This document shows, piece by piece, positions 8,242-16,562 of a DNA stretch of 64,000 nucleotides; position 1 is the first letter of the stretch, and each line of letters opens with the position of its first letter. The DNA comes from Croceivirga sp. (GTDB lineage Bacteria; Bacteroidota; Bacteroidia; Flavobacteriales; Flavobacteriaceae). The stretch lies in the NCBI GenBank assembly GCA_028284665.1, contig JANQRG010000019.1, forward strand, positions 62,001 through 126,000, read 5' to 3'. The notes beneath the pieces are model-generated. The model saw only the letters and a list, made by a program, of their open reading frames with translations. It did not search any database and was not told the DNA's origin. The position numbers were made by a program, and so were the translations under genes.

Positions 8242-10737
8242 TTAAAAGCTAAATCCAAACGTTCCCGTTATCCCGAAAGGCCGGGCTTCCGGTGCGTCCA
8301 GGTAATTCCCCCTAAAATTAAAATCGATCCGAAATATTTTAAAGATATTGCCGATTCCAAAAGAGTATTCCCAATAGGGTTCATCGTTCGGAGCTTGCAG
8401 CGGAATATTTGAAGGGGAACTTAGGGCAATATTTTCGTCAGAAATAGACCCCCATGCCGCTCGAACACCCACAATTTCTCTGAGATTCCATTTGCGCAGC
8501 AAAGGAATCCTCGAGAATAGCCTTCCATTGAAATTGTGTTCTAAATGTAGCGTAGCATAGGTATCCGTGACAAACTCGTAAAAATCAAGATTGGGAAAGG
8601 TGTTGTACAGCGAAAAAACCGTCTGGTTCCCTGGAATTACACTTAATAAGCCCAACGGTACTTCCCCAAACGTCCTCCCAAACTCGACGGTGGAACGCAG
8701 TCTTCCAAAGCCCCCGAGTTGCCAGGGTTGGGTATAGGAAAACTGTAGTCGCTGATAGTTAAAATCACTTTCCAAAAACCCTTCCGATCCCTGTGTATAA
8801 TTCAATACGAGGGTGCTGTAATTATCATTTATGGTATTGCGTTCTACTCCATAGCCGATGGTTCGCCGCCCCGGGGTATAAATGATAGTCGTATTCAGAT
8901 CAAATTGCTTGATTTCTGAAGAAATACCGCTGGGGGCATCCGGATCAATATAATCCAGGCTAAATGCATCAGGGAGGGCTGAACTCAAGGTCCGGAAGGA
9001 ACCTCCCAAACGAAATCTTAGGTTTTTTACAGGTTCCATTTCCGCTGCCAGGACCGAAAGATTGATATTGCTTAGGCGGTTATTATTTCCCACCGTGACC
9101 AAAGCAGAGGACGCTATACTCCTTCCTAAAACATCAGTTGTACTGGTAAGACTAATGCCCAGTTGCTCAATATCCCGCCTATTCCCTCCGGAGAGTATTA
9201 GCCGCGTTTTTCGATCCAACAAGAACTTCCCGGAAAAACCATGTTTAAATTTCTTATCGTCAAAGCCGTAGGCCATATACCCTTCCAGGCGCCAGGTATC
9301 ATTCTGCCCAAAATACGTACGGGCACCGCCACGCAGCCGAATACCTTCCGCATCATTAAATCCAAAAGTGCTGTAAATATCCCCAATATCCAGGTTCCAT
9401 TTGTCTATCTCAATATACCCAGAGCCTAGAACGCTGACAATGTCGTAGTAGGTCCTAAATTTTGGCACCGTTTTCAAGGTATCCAACAATTTAAAAATCC
9501 CGGATTCGTCTTCACTTAAACGTTCCAGCCGGGCATTTTTCCAAAATATGCTGTCCTGGTTGAACACCCTGGGATCATAAGGATCGGAGGCTGACTTGTA
9601 AAACTCTTCCGGCCGATCGATATCAAAATTGTAATTATCGTAAACCGTAGTCCGCTTTCCATATACTCCCCGGGAGGTTTCCTTCTTAGAGAAGGCGAAG
9701 TCGGTAAGCATATAGTCCCGTTTAAGCAAAAAGATAGAATCATTCACCACATCAAAATCCTGCTCGATATAGATTTCTTTTACCCAGTTAATGTTCGCGC
9801 TCTTGACCACGTCCATATTGATCTTTTTTATGGCGAAAGTGGTATCGTTCACCCAAAAATCTCCCTTAAAAGTCAGCGCATTCTTCCGTCGGGGATAGTA
9901 AATAATGTTATAGCACCATTTATTGTCGATATAGGTGCTGTCCGAAAGCACATAATTGTATACATCCACTCCTGTTCGGGATAAGGGACTGGTAAAACTC
10001 TTATCAAAGAACTTCAGATAGTTTTCATAAATATCATAATCCGAATAGAGGTCCTCCACAAAGGCTGTAATTGCTTGGTTGCCCCCAAAACCGGAACTTT
10101 TATTCCCCAGTACATCTTCTTTTTCAAGTTCCATACGATTATCCCCAGAGACTTTGGAAAACACCTCGTTTAAAAACATCGGGAGATAGGTTTTGCCCGT
10201 AATCTTGGAAGTATCCAGGCCTTCAAACATAAATTCCAATCCACGGAACAACCTGCTTTTAATCAAGGTACTGTCAATAGTATTCAGGTCAAACTCTACT
10301 TTTTCATACTTATCGTATTGATAACTTTTAAACTTCCGCACCCCATTCTCTCGTTTTTTGGCCCAGATTTTTCGGAGAATGTCGATAGCCGGATTATCTT
10401 TTTTAGATTGCTTGCCGGTGTACACAATTACTTCTTGCAATTGCTCGGCAGATTCTGCCAACACTACACGAAGATCATAGTTAACACTACCCTGTAATTC
10501 AATTTCCCGGGTATCATAACCGATAAACGAAACTACTAAAGTAGAATAGCTTTCCTCGGTTTCCAGGTAAAAGCGACCATTATCATTGGTGATAGTTCCT
10601 TCAAAAGAATTTTTCAGAATGACATTGGCAAAAGCAACGGGATCTCCGGATTCGTCTACAACAATACCGCCAACTTTAGTTTGTGCGAAAAGGGAAAAAG
10701 ACAGCAATAGCGAAAAAATAAAAAGGAATTTTTTCAT
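8242..10737 (-). CDS. DUF5686 / carboxypeptidase-like regulatory domain outer-membrane protein
   Basis: The 831-residue protein has a Sec signal peptide (MKKFLFIFSLLLSFSLFAQ). A CarboxypepD_reg-like beta-sandwich follows (about residues 22-105, VGGIVVDESGDPVAFANVILKN). The rest is a long region rich in alternating aromatic strands typical of an outer-membrane barrel, ending in a C-terminal phenylalanine (ITGTFGFSF). This is the arrangement of the Bacteroidota DUF5686 family, whose function is not known. It has no TonB plug-domain signature. It stands alone between ppa and the PDH gene. Confidence 0.85.
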   Translation of the reverse strand: MKKFLFIFSLLLSFSLFAQTKVGGIVVDESGDPVAFANVILKNSFEGTITNDNGRFYLETEESYSTLVVSFIGYDTREIELQGSVNYDLRVVLAESAEQLQEVIVYTGKQSKKDNPAIDILRKIWAKKRENGVRKFKSYQYDKYEKVEFDLNTIDSTLIKSRLFRGLEFMFEGLDTSKITGKTYLPMFLNEVFSKVSGDNRMELEKEDVLGNKSSGFGGNQAITAFVEDLYSDYDIYENYLKFFDKSFTSPLSRTGVDVYNYVLSDSTYIDNKWCYNIIYYPRRKNALTFKGDFWVNDTTFAIKKINMDVVKSANINWVKEIYIEQDFDVVNDSIFLLKRDYMLTDFAFSKKETSRGVYGKRTTVYDNYNFDIDRPEEFYKSASDPYDPRVFNQDSIFWKNARLERLSEDESGIFKLLDTLKTVPKFRTYYDIVSVLGSGYIEIDKWNLDIGDIYSTFGFNDAEGIRLRGGARTYFGQNDTWRLEGYMAYGFDDKKFKHGFSGKFLLDRKTRLILSGGNRRDIEQLGISLTSTTDVLGRSIASSALVTVGNNNRLSNINLSVLAAEMEPVKNLRFRLGGSFRTLSSALPDAFSLDYIDPDAPSGISSEIKQFDLNTTIIYTPGRRTIGYGVERNTINDNYSTLVLNYTQGSEGFLESDFNYQRLQFSYTQPWQLGGFGRLRSTVEFGRTFGEVPLGLLSVIPGNQTVFSLYNTFPNLDFYEFVTDTYATLHLEHNFNGRLFSRIPLLRKWNLREIVGVRAAWGSISDENIALSSPSNIPLQAPNDEPYWEYSFGIGNIFKIFRIDFNFRGNYLDAPEARPFGITGTFGFSF

Positions 10738-10833
10738 AGCAGATTCGGCAAAAGTAAGCTATTGCAACTTACGATTTCGGTTAATTCGGTTTAGGCTTCA
10801 AGTAGTTATCGAATCAAAAACATTCCTTTTAAT

Positions 10834-10867
10834 AAAAAACCCCGCCAAGGGATTTTTTGGCGAGGCT
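10834..10867 (-). terminator. Rho-independent terminator after pdhB-like gene
   Basis: On the minus strand CCTCGCCAA pairs with TTGGCGGGG around an A-rich loop and is followed by TTTTTT. It lies just downstream of the E1 beta gene. Confidence 0.85.
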
Positions 10868-10889
10868 AAGATACTTTTCTTGTTCGTTT

Positions 10890-11870
10890 TCACTCCCGAT
10901 ATAACACTTTCTTAACAGCTTTGATCACGTCTTGATAATTTGGTAACCACTCTTGCAAAAGTACCGGTGAATATGGGGCTGGGGTATCCGCAGTATTAAG
11001 TTTCACCACTGGAGCATCCAAATAGTCGAATGCCTTATCTTGCACCTGATAAATGATCTCTGTGGCGACGTTCCCAAAAGGCCAGGCTTCCTCTAAAACT
11101 ACCAGACGATTCGTTTTCTTTACGGAGTTTAAAATAGCGTCATGATCCATAGGTCGCACGGTTCGTAGGTCTATGATCTCACAACTTATTCCTTCTTTTT
11201 CCAATTCTTCGGCCGCTTTATATGCTTCTTTAATGATCTTACCAAAAGAGACGATAGTAACATCAGCACCTTCCCGTTTAATCTCGGCCACTCCTAAAGG
11301 AATGGTATATTCCCCTTCCGGCACTTCGCCCTTATCCCCATACATTTGCTCAGACTCCATAAAAATAACAGGATCGTCATCGCGGATAGCCGATTTCAGC
11401 AATCCTTTGGCATCTGCAGGATTAGAAGGAACTACCACTTTAAGGCCGGGGCAGTTGGCATACCAGCTCTCAAATGCCTGAGAATGTGTTGCCGCCAATT
11501 GTCCGGCAGAGGCGGTCGGCCCTCTGAAAACTATAGGACAGTTAAATTGACCTGCCGACATTTGCCGGATCTTCGCTGCGTTGTTTATGATCTGATCAAT
11601 GCCTACCAATGAAAAATTGAAGGTCATAAACTCAATGATAGGGCGATTACCATTCATCGCGGATCCTACCCCCACTCCCGCAAAACCCAGCTCAGAGATA
11701 GGCGTATCCACAACACGATCCGGACCAAACTCGTCCAGCATTCCTTTGGAAGCCTTGTAGGCACCGTTGTATTCGGCCACCTCTTCTCCCATCAGGTAAA
11801 TCGATTCGTCCCGGCGCATCTCTTCGGACATGGCCTCGGCAATGGCTTCCCTAAATTGTAGTGTTTTCAT
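10890..11870 (-). CDS. pdhB: pyruvate dehydrogenase complex E1 component, beta subunit
   Basis: The protein (about 326 residues from the ATG at 11870, MKTLQFREAIAEAMSEEM) is the beta chain of the thiamine-dependent E1 that decarboxylates pyruvate to acetyl-CoA. Diagnostic stretches are YLMGEEVAEYNGAYKASKGM, RVVDTPISELGFAGVGVGSA, HSQAFESWYANCPGLKVVVPS and DLRTVRPMDHDAI. The ORF track starts 24 residues earlier at a hydrophobic, Cys-rich leader with no family counterpart, so I reject that start. E1 alpha and E2 are not in the window. Branched-chain 2-oxoacid E1 beta is the nearest alternative. It diverges from etfB across a perfect palindrome. Confidence 0.9.
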   Translation of the reverse strand: MKTLQFREAIAEAMSEEMRRDESIYLMGEEVAEYNGAYKASKGMLDEFGPDRVVDTPISELGFAGVGVGSAMNGNRPIIEFMTFNFSLVGIDQIINNAAKIRQMSAGQFNCPIVFRGPTASAGQLAATHSQAFESWYANCPGLKVVVPSNPADAKGLLKSAIRDDDPVIFMESEQMYGDKGEVPEGEYTIPLGVAEIKREGADVTIVSFGKIIKEAYKAAEELEKEGISCEIIDLRTVRPMDHDAILNSVKKTNRLVVLEEAWPFGNVATEIIYQVQDKAFDYLDAPVVKLNTADTPAPYSPVLLQEWLPNYQDVIKAVKKVLYRE

Positions 11871-11897
11871 ATCGCAGCAGCGGTTTTTAAGTGCGCA

Positions 11898-11905
11898 CAA
11901 AAATA
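11898..11905 (-). promoter_or_regulatory. putative -7 promoter box of pdhB
   Basis: TATTTTTG on the minus strand matches the Bacteroidota TAnnTTTG box exactly, 28 bp ahead of the chosen ATG. No clear -33 box was found. Confidence 0.4.
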
Positions 11906-11953
11906 GGAAAATTAGCAAGAAACGGAAGTTGTGCGAAATCAAAAAAAGGATAA

Positions 11954-11979
11954 AATTTATTATGCATGCATAATAAATT
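11954..11979. promoter_or_regulatory. perfect 26-bp palindrome, candidate operator between pdhB and etfB
   Basis: AATTTATTATGCAT followed by its exact complement makes 13 paired arms with no spacer. It lies where the -33 region of an etfB promoter (TATCTTTA at 11993) would be, and upstream of the pdhB promoter. The inner 16 bp, ATTATGCATGCATAAT, recurs upstream of the SGNH gene at 39181. No regulator that binds it is identified; MarR- or TetR-type dimers commonly bind such sites. Confidence 0.6.
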
Positions 11980-12023
11980 AGATTGTTTTTAATATCTTTA
12001 CCGGCGAAAAAAAGTAAGCGATT

Positions 12024-12770
12024 ATGAAGATATTGGTTTGCATTAGCAACGTCCCCGACACTACTTCAAAGATCAATTTTACCGACGGGGACACCAAATT
12101 CGACACCAATGGTGTACAATTTGTAATTAACCCCAACGATGAATTTGGTTTAACCCGTGCCATGTGGTTCAAGGAAAAACAAGGCGCTGCGGTACATGTT
12201 GCTACAGTGGGGAACAACACGGTAGAACCTACCATCCGAAAAGCACTCGCTATTGGGGCTGATGAGGGTATCCGTATTGATGCCGCCCCTACGGACGGGT
12301 TTTATGTTGCCCGACAACTGGCTGAAATTGTCAAAAATGGAGGGTATGACCTGGTAATTGCAGGTCGGGAGTCTATTGATTACAATGGTGGTATGGTTCC
12401 CGGGATCATGGCTACCCTTTTGGATATGAACTTTGTCAACACCTGTATAGGGCTTGAAATTGAAGGAAATCAGGCCACGGCTCACCGTGAAATTGATGGT
12501 GGTAAAGAAACCATCAGCACCACCTTACCTTTAATTATTGGAGGACAAAAAGGATTGGTGGAGGAAAGTGATCTGCGTATTCCGAATATGCGCGGCATCA
12601 TGATGGCTAGAAAAAAAGCTCTAAATGTAGTGGCGCCCGTTGACGCACCCTCTCAAACCACCGATCAGAAATTTGAACGTCCCCCGGCAAAAGGCCCTGT
12701 GAAACTTGTGGACGCCGGCAACATTCAAGAATTGATAGATTTATTACACAACGAAGCAAAAGTGATATAA
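12024..12770 (+). CDS. etfB: electron transfer flavoprotein beta subunit
   Basis: The 248-residue protein starts MKILVCISNVPDTTSKINF and has NPNDEFGLTRA and the AMP-binding loop VIAGRESIDYNGGMVPGIMA, both diagnostic of EtfB. With EtfA it accepts electrons from acyl-CoA dehydrogenases and passes them to the quinone pool. etfA follows after a 77-bp gap, and the pdhB gene diverges upstream. Shared control of pyruvate and fatty-acid oxidation is an inference from the common intergenic palindrome. Confidence 0.96.
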   Translation: MKILVCISNVPDTTSKINFTDGDTKFDTNGVQFVINPNDEFGLTRAMWFKEKQGAAVHVATVGNNTVEPTIRKALAIGADEGIRIDAAPTDGFYVARQLAEIVKNGGYDLVIAGRESIDYNGGMVPGIMATLLDMNFVNTCIGLEIEGNQATAHREIDGGKETISTTLPLIIGGQKGLVEESDLRIPNMRGIMMARKKALNVVAPVDAPSQTTDQKFERPPAKGPVKLVDAGNIQELIDLLHNEAKVI

Positions 12771-12847
12771 TAGTAGAATCCCAAATTTCAAATTCCAGAT
12801 CGCAATAGTTTTTTTGGAATTTACTTTCGGGTATTTAAGAAAAAAAT

Positions 12848-13816
12848 ATGGCAGTAGTAGTTTATACAGAATCTGAAAACGGCAAACTGAAGAAGAGTGC
12901 TTTGGAAGTAGCCTCCTATGCTAAAAACGTAGCAGATCAACTCGGGCTAAGCGTCACCGCGGTGGCCATCAATGTGGAAGATCCCGCATCACTAGGCACC
13001 TATGGCGTTGCTAAAGTTTTAGGGGTTTCCGACCAGGCGTTGCAGGGCTTTAATGCTAAAGCCTACGCCAATGTGATCGCGCAAGCGGCAGAACAGGAAA
13101 ATGCGAAGGTTGTGATCATTAGCTCCAGTGCGGACAGCAAATATTTAAGTGGTATTCTTGCCGCAAAACTAAATGCGGGCTATGTACCCAATGTGGTGGC
13201 TCCTCCGGAAACCACCTCCCCTTTTGTGGTAAAACGTACGGCATTTAGTAACAAAGGCTTTGCGCATACTGAGATTACGGCCCAAGTAAAAATAATCGGG
13301 GTTTCAAATAATTCTTTCGGCCTGGTAGAAAACCCTACAGATGCTGCTGTAGAGGCGTTTTCTCCCGCTGTAAATGATGGGGACTTCGGTGCGAAGTCTG
13401 TTGAAGTGGATAAGGTAGTAGGGAAAGCAACTATCGCAGATGCCGATATCGTAGTGTCAGGCGGGCGTGGCTTAAAAGGTCCTGAGAACTGGGGAATGAT
13501 CGAAGAACTGGCAGGTATCCTTGGTGCGGCTACCGCCTGCTCCAAACCGGTTTCCGATTTGGGCTGGAGACCTCATGGAGAGCATGTGGGGCAAACCGGA
13601 AAACCGGTGGCCACTAACCTCTATATTGCTATTGGAATTTCAGGAGCGATCCAACACCTTGCTGGTGTGAGTGCCTCTAAAACCAAAGTGGTAATCAACA
13701 ATGACCCGGAAGCACCTTTCTTTAAAGCAGCAGACTATGGAGTAGTTGGCGATGCCTTTGAAGTAGTGCCTGAACTCATCGAAAAATTAAAGGAATTTAA
13801 GGGGCAGAACGGCTAA
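12848..13816 (+). CDS. etfA: electron transfer flavoprotein alpha subunit
   Basis: The 322-residue partner of EtfB has an N-terminal Rossmann-like half and the conserved C-terminal FAD domain. The latter shows VSGGRGLKGPENWG, ATACSKPVSDLGW, VGQTGKPVATNLYIAIGISGAIQH and NNDPEAPFFKAADYG, the canonical EtfA FAD-contact series. Length fits the family (about 310-330). A hairpin with a T-run follows the stop, so etfBA probably ends there. Confidence 0.97.
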   Translation: MAVVVYTESENGKLKKSALEVASYAKNVADQLGLSVTAVAINVEDPASLGTYGVAKVLGVSDQALQGFNAKAYANVIAQAAEQENAKVVIISSSADSKYLSGILAAKLNAGYVPNVVAPPETTSPFVVKRTAFSNKGFAHTEITAQVKIIGVSNNSFGLVENPTDAAVEAFSPAVNDGDFGAKSVEVDKVVGKATIADADIVVSGGRGLKGPENWGMIEELAGILGAATACSKPVSDLGWRPHGEHVGQTGKPVATNLYIAIGISGAIQHLAGVSASKTKVVINNDPEAPFFKAADYGVVGDAFEVVPELIEKLKEFKGQNG

Positions 13817-13842
13817 ATTTTGTTAATTTGCCTTGCTAAAGC

Positions 13843-13888
13843 GGCTGTTCAGATAACGGGTAACGCTACTTATTTGAACAGCTTTTTT
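13843..13888 (+). terminator. long-loop terminator after etfA
   Basis: GCTGTTCA and TGAACAGC form an 8-bp stem around a loop of about 25 bases, followed by TTTTTTATT. It overlaps the upstream start proposed by the ORF track for the next gene, which argues against that start. Confidence 0.6.
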
Positions 13889-13909
13889 ATTTACAGGGAC
13901 AATTTGCAG

Positions 13910-14536
13910 ATGAGTTTAGTTCGGCTAAAAATAAAGGGCATATCGTACAGCCAAACCCAAAACGGGGCGTACGCACTTATTTTAAATGAGGTAGAAGGCG
14001 ATCGAAAGCTTCCCATTGTCATAGGGGCATTTGAAGCCCAGTCCATAGCCATCGCCCTTGAAAAGGAGATCAAACCACCCCGGCCCCTAACCCATGATCT
14101 GTTCAAAAATTTTTGTGACCGCTTTGGGATAGTGATCAAACAAGTGATCATTCACAAACTGGTGGATGGTGTGTTCTATTCCAGTATTATCAGCGAACGG
14201 GAAGGTGAAGAAGAAATAGTTGATGCACGGACCAGCGATGCCATTGCATTGGCGTTGCGCTTTGGCGCCCCTATTTTTACCTACAAGACCATTTTGGACA
14301 AGGCAGGTATTTTCCTAAAGTTTTCCTCCAAGGAAAAAGATGAAGAAGGAGACGATAGCATTGTAGTTGATGAGATACTTCAGGAAGGGGAAACGGTAGA
14401 AATTGAATCGGGAGGTAGCGAGGCCTACCGGGAAATGACCTTGGACGAACTCCATAAAGAATTAGACAAAGCCGTGGCCAACGAAGACTACGAGAAGGCG
14501 GCCAAACTTCGCGACGAGATTTCCAAACGGAAGTAA
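13910..14536 (+). CDS. bifunctional nuclease family protein (DUF151 + UVR motif)
   Basis: From the ATG at 13910 (MSLVRLKIKGISYSQTQNGAYALIL) the protein is about 208 residues. Residues 1-130 form a bifunctional-nuclease (BFN) domain, seen in LPIVIGAFEAQSIAIALE and DARTSDAIALALRFGAPIF. The C-terminus carries a UVR motif (LDELHKELDKAVANEDYEKAAKLRDEI), the helical hairpin that UvrB and Clp adaptors use for partner binding. The family has reported DNase/RNase activity; the cellular role in Bacteroidota is unclear. The ORF-track start 90 bp upstream lies inside the etfA terminator. Confidence 0.88.
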   Translation: MSLVRLKIKGISYSQTQNGAYALILNEVEGDRKLPIVIGAFEAQSIAIALEKEIKPPRPLTHDLFKNFCDRFGIVIKQVIIHKLVDGVFYSSIISEREGEEEIVDARTSDAIALALRFGAPIFTYKTILDKAGIFLKFSSKEKDEEGDDSIVVDEILQEGETVEIESGGSEAYREMTLDELHKELDKAVANEDYEKAAKLRDEISKRK

Positions 14537-14552
14537 AACCAATCATTCTTAT

Positions 14553-15977
14553 ATGAAGAAAACCGGGGTTTTAGTGCTTGTACTGCTCTTTGCAGGTATT
14601 GGAGCACTCTTCGGTCAGGAAAAGGTTGTTGTAGATACCCTACATTCCGTTGATAGTATGGTCCCCAACCAGGGATTTTCCATACACAGCTTGTGGCGCG
14701 GGGCACTGGGCATGGCCGTGCTGGTTGGTATTTCCTATCTGTTTAGCGCCAACCGAAGGGCCATTAACTGGAAAACAGTGGGCATTGGGTTGGCCATTCA
14801 ACTAATTTTAGCCTTGGGTATTTTGAAAGTGCCCTTCATCCAAATGATTTTTGATCTTCTTGGGAGGTTTTTTAACGAGATTCTCAACTTTACATTAGCG
14901 GGAAGCACATTTATGTTCGGAAATCTTTTGGATCTTGATAATCCAAACATAGGATACATATTCGCTTTTCAAATTTTACCAACCATTGTATTCTTCTCTG
15001 CATTAACCTCGGTTCTTTACTATTTTGGAATTATTCAAAAAATTGTAAAAGGACTCGCTTGGCTTTTAACCAAATTTTTAGGCATTTCAGGTGCAGAAAG
15101 CCTATCAGTTGCTGGAAACATTTTCTTAGGACAGACCGAGGCACCTTTATTAATAAAGGCGTATCTCGAAAAGATGAATAAGTCTGAAATTCTTTTGGTA
15201 ATGATCGGGGGAATGGCAACCGTAGCCGGTGGAGTTCTAGCCGCATACATCGGTTTTTTGGGAGGTAATGACGAGGCTTTGCGCATTGAATTCGCAAGAC
15301 ATTTGATCGCGGCTTCTGTTATGGCAGCCCCCGGGGCGATTGTAGTTTCCAAAATATTATATCCCCAAACCGAAACCGTAAATAAGGAAATTCAGATTTC
15401 CACCACCAAATTTGGTAGTAACGTACTTGATGCCATTTCCAATGGTACCACCGAAGGTTTACGTTTAGCTGTTAACGTTGGGGCAATGCTCTTAATATTT
15501 ATAGCGTTCATCGCAATGATAAATGGAGGATTGGAGTTAATTGGTGAAATCGGATCATTCAACGACTGGGTTGCTGCCAATTCTCCGTATGAAAAATTTT
15601 CACTTGAAAGTATCATGGGGGTCCTCTTTGCACCATTAATGTGGTTGATAGGGGTAAATTCTGAAGATGTCATGTTGATGGGGCAATTGTTAGGGATCAA
15701 GCTGGCGGCTAGTGAGTTTGTAGGCTATACCCAGTTGGCAGAGCTAAAAGATATCACCAGTGTTACGCGTTTTACCTACAACAAATCCGTGATCATGGCC
15801 ACCTATATGCTCTGTGGTTTCGCGAATTTTGCCTCTATCGGTATCCAAATTGGGGGAATTGGCTCCTTGGCGCCCGGACAACGCAAAACCCTTTCCGAAT
15901 TCGGGATGCGAGCCGTTTTAGGGGGTTCGCTGGCCTCTTTGCTTTCGGCTACTATTGCCGGGATGATCTTGGGATAG
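14553..15977 (+). CDS. NupC-type concentrative nucleoside transporter
   Basis: The 474-residue membrane protein imports nucleosides by ion symport (CNT family). It begins with a signal-peptide-like helix and short periplasmic segment (about residues 1-40), common in Bacteroidota NupC, then multiple helices. CNT motifs seen are GQTEAPLLIKAYLEKMNKSE, GGMATVAGGVLAAYIGFLG and NSEDVMLMGQLLGIKLAASEFVGY. It lies 16 bp after the BFN gene. Its neighbour downstream is thyA, which suggests pyrimidine salvage beside thymidylate synthesis, though a four-helix-bundle cassette now separates them. Confidence 0.93.
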   Translation: MKKTGVLVLVLLFAGIGALFGQEKVVVDTLHSVDSMVPNQGFSIHSLWRGALGMAVLVGISYLFSANRRAINWKTVGIGLAIQLILALGILKVPFIQMIFDLLGRFFNEILNFTLAGSTFMFGNLLDLDNPNIGYIFAFQILPTIVFFSALTSVLYYFGIIQKIVKGLAWLLTKFLGISGAESLSVAGNIFLGQTEAPLLIKAYLEKMNKSEILLVMIGGMATVAGGVLAAYIGFLGGNDEALRIEFARHLIAASVMAAPGAIVVSKILYPQTETVNKEIQISTTKFGSNVLDAISNGTTEGLRLAVNVGAMLLIFIAFIAMINGGLELIGEIGSFNDWVAANSPYEKFSLESIMGVLFAPLMWLIGVNSEDVMLMGQLLGIKLAASEFVGYTQLAELKDITSVTRFTYNKSVIMATYMLCGFANFASIGIQIGGIGSLAPGQRKTLSEFGMRAVLGGSLASLLSATIAGMILG

Positions 15978-15984
15978 CTTCATG

Positions 15985-16126
15985 GGTTAAAGGTGAAGGG
16001 GTAAAAGGTGAAGGGGTAAAAGGTGAAGGGTGAAAAAGGTGAAGGGTGAAAAAGGTGAAGGGTGAAAGGGTTGAGGATAAAAGGTGAAAGGGTTGAGGGT
16101 GAAAGGGTTGAAGGTGAAGGGTATTG
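15985..16126 (+). repeat. purine-rich degenerate tandem repeat upstream of four-helix-bundle gene
   Basis: About 140 bp made of 15-16 bp units of the form GGTGAAGGGTGAAAAA or GGGGTAAAAGGTGAAG, with almost no pyrimidine except T on this strand. The complementary motif (CCCTTCACCTTTTCCCC) occurs just after the four-helix-bundle gene. The two tracts therefore form an inverted pair around it. Confidence 0.85.
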
Positions 16127-16161
16127 GTGATTCTTAGTCAACGATCGATAACATTCTGCAA

Positions 16162-16515
16162 ATGAGAAATTTCAGGGAATTGGAAGTGTGGCAGGATGCC
16201 CGGCAACTTGTTAAGGAAGCCTATCAACTTTCAAAACTACTTCCTGATAGCGAAAAGTATGGGCTGGTATCCCAAATTAATCGTTGTGCCGTTTCTATTC
16301 CTGCTAATATCGCTGAAGGCTGTGCAAAATATTCACAAAAGGACTTTGTACGATTTCTTCAGATAAGTCTGGGTTCCACTTACGAATTGGAAACACATTT
16401 TATTCTTTGTGCTGATTTACAGCTTGTTGGATCAGAAGAATCCGCTCAAATCATTGAAAAGGTTCAGCGTTTACAAAAGCGAATTAGCTCGTTAATAAAA
16501 TACAATAACTCCTAG
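16162..16515 (+). CDS. four-helix-bundle protein (23S rRNA-IVP / TIGR02436 family)
   Basis: The 117-residue protein has the family signature in full: NFRELEVWQDARQLVKEAYQLSKLLP, QINRCAVSIPANIAEGCAKYSQKDFVRFL and GSTYELETHFILCADL. Relatives are encoded inside intervening sequences of 23S rRNA genes in some bacteria, and Avd of diversity-generating retroelements belongs to the same fold. They form pentameric helical barrels that can bind nucleic acid (established for Avd). Here the gene is between nupC and thyA, framed by inverted purine/pyrimidine tracts. No reverse transcriptase or template repeat is nearby, so it is not a DGR. Confidence 0.9.
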   Translation: MRNFRELEVWQDARQLVKEAYQLSKLLPDSEKYGLVSQINRCAVSIPANIAEGCAKYSQKDFVRFLQISLGSTYELETHFILCADLQLVGSEESAQIIEKVQRLQKRISSLIKYNNS

Positions 16516-16516
16516 C

Positions 16517-16560
16517 CTAAAACCCTTCACCTTTTCCCCTTTCCATTTTACCTTTATACC
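16517..16560 (+). repeat. pyrimidine-rich tract, inverted partner of the 15985-16126 repeat
   Basis: CTAAAACCCTTCACCTTTTCCCC is the reverse complement, with one or two changes, of the unit GGGGTAAAAGGTGAAGGG upstream. It ends two bases before the thyA ATG, so it forms the thyA leader. In RNA the two tracts could pair and place the four-helix-bundle gene in the loop. Confidence 0.75.
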
Positions 16561-16562
16561 TT

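Noticed and set aside
15985-16126. Purine repeats as a CRISPR or VNTR coding region
   Set aside because: Units are degenerate with no spacers, and the tract is in none of the supported reading frames.
16162-16515. Avd-like protein suggesting a diversity-generating retroelement
   Set aside because: No reverse transcriptase, template repeat or variable repeat is present within the window; the protein fits the broader IVP family.
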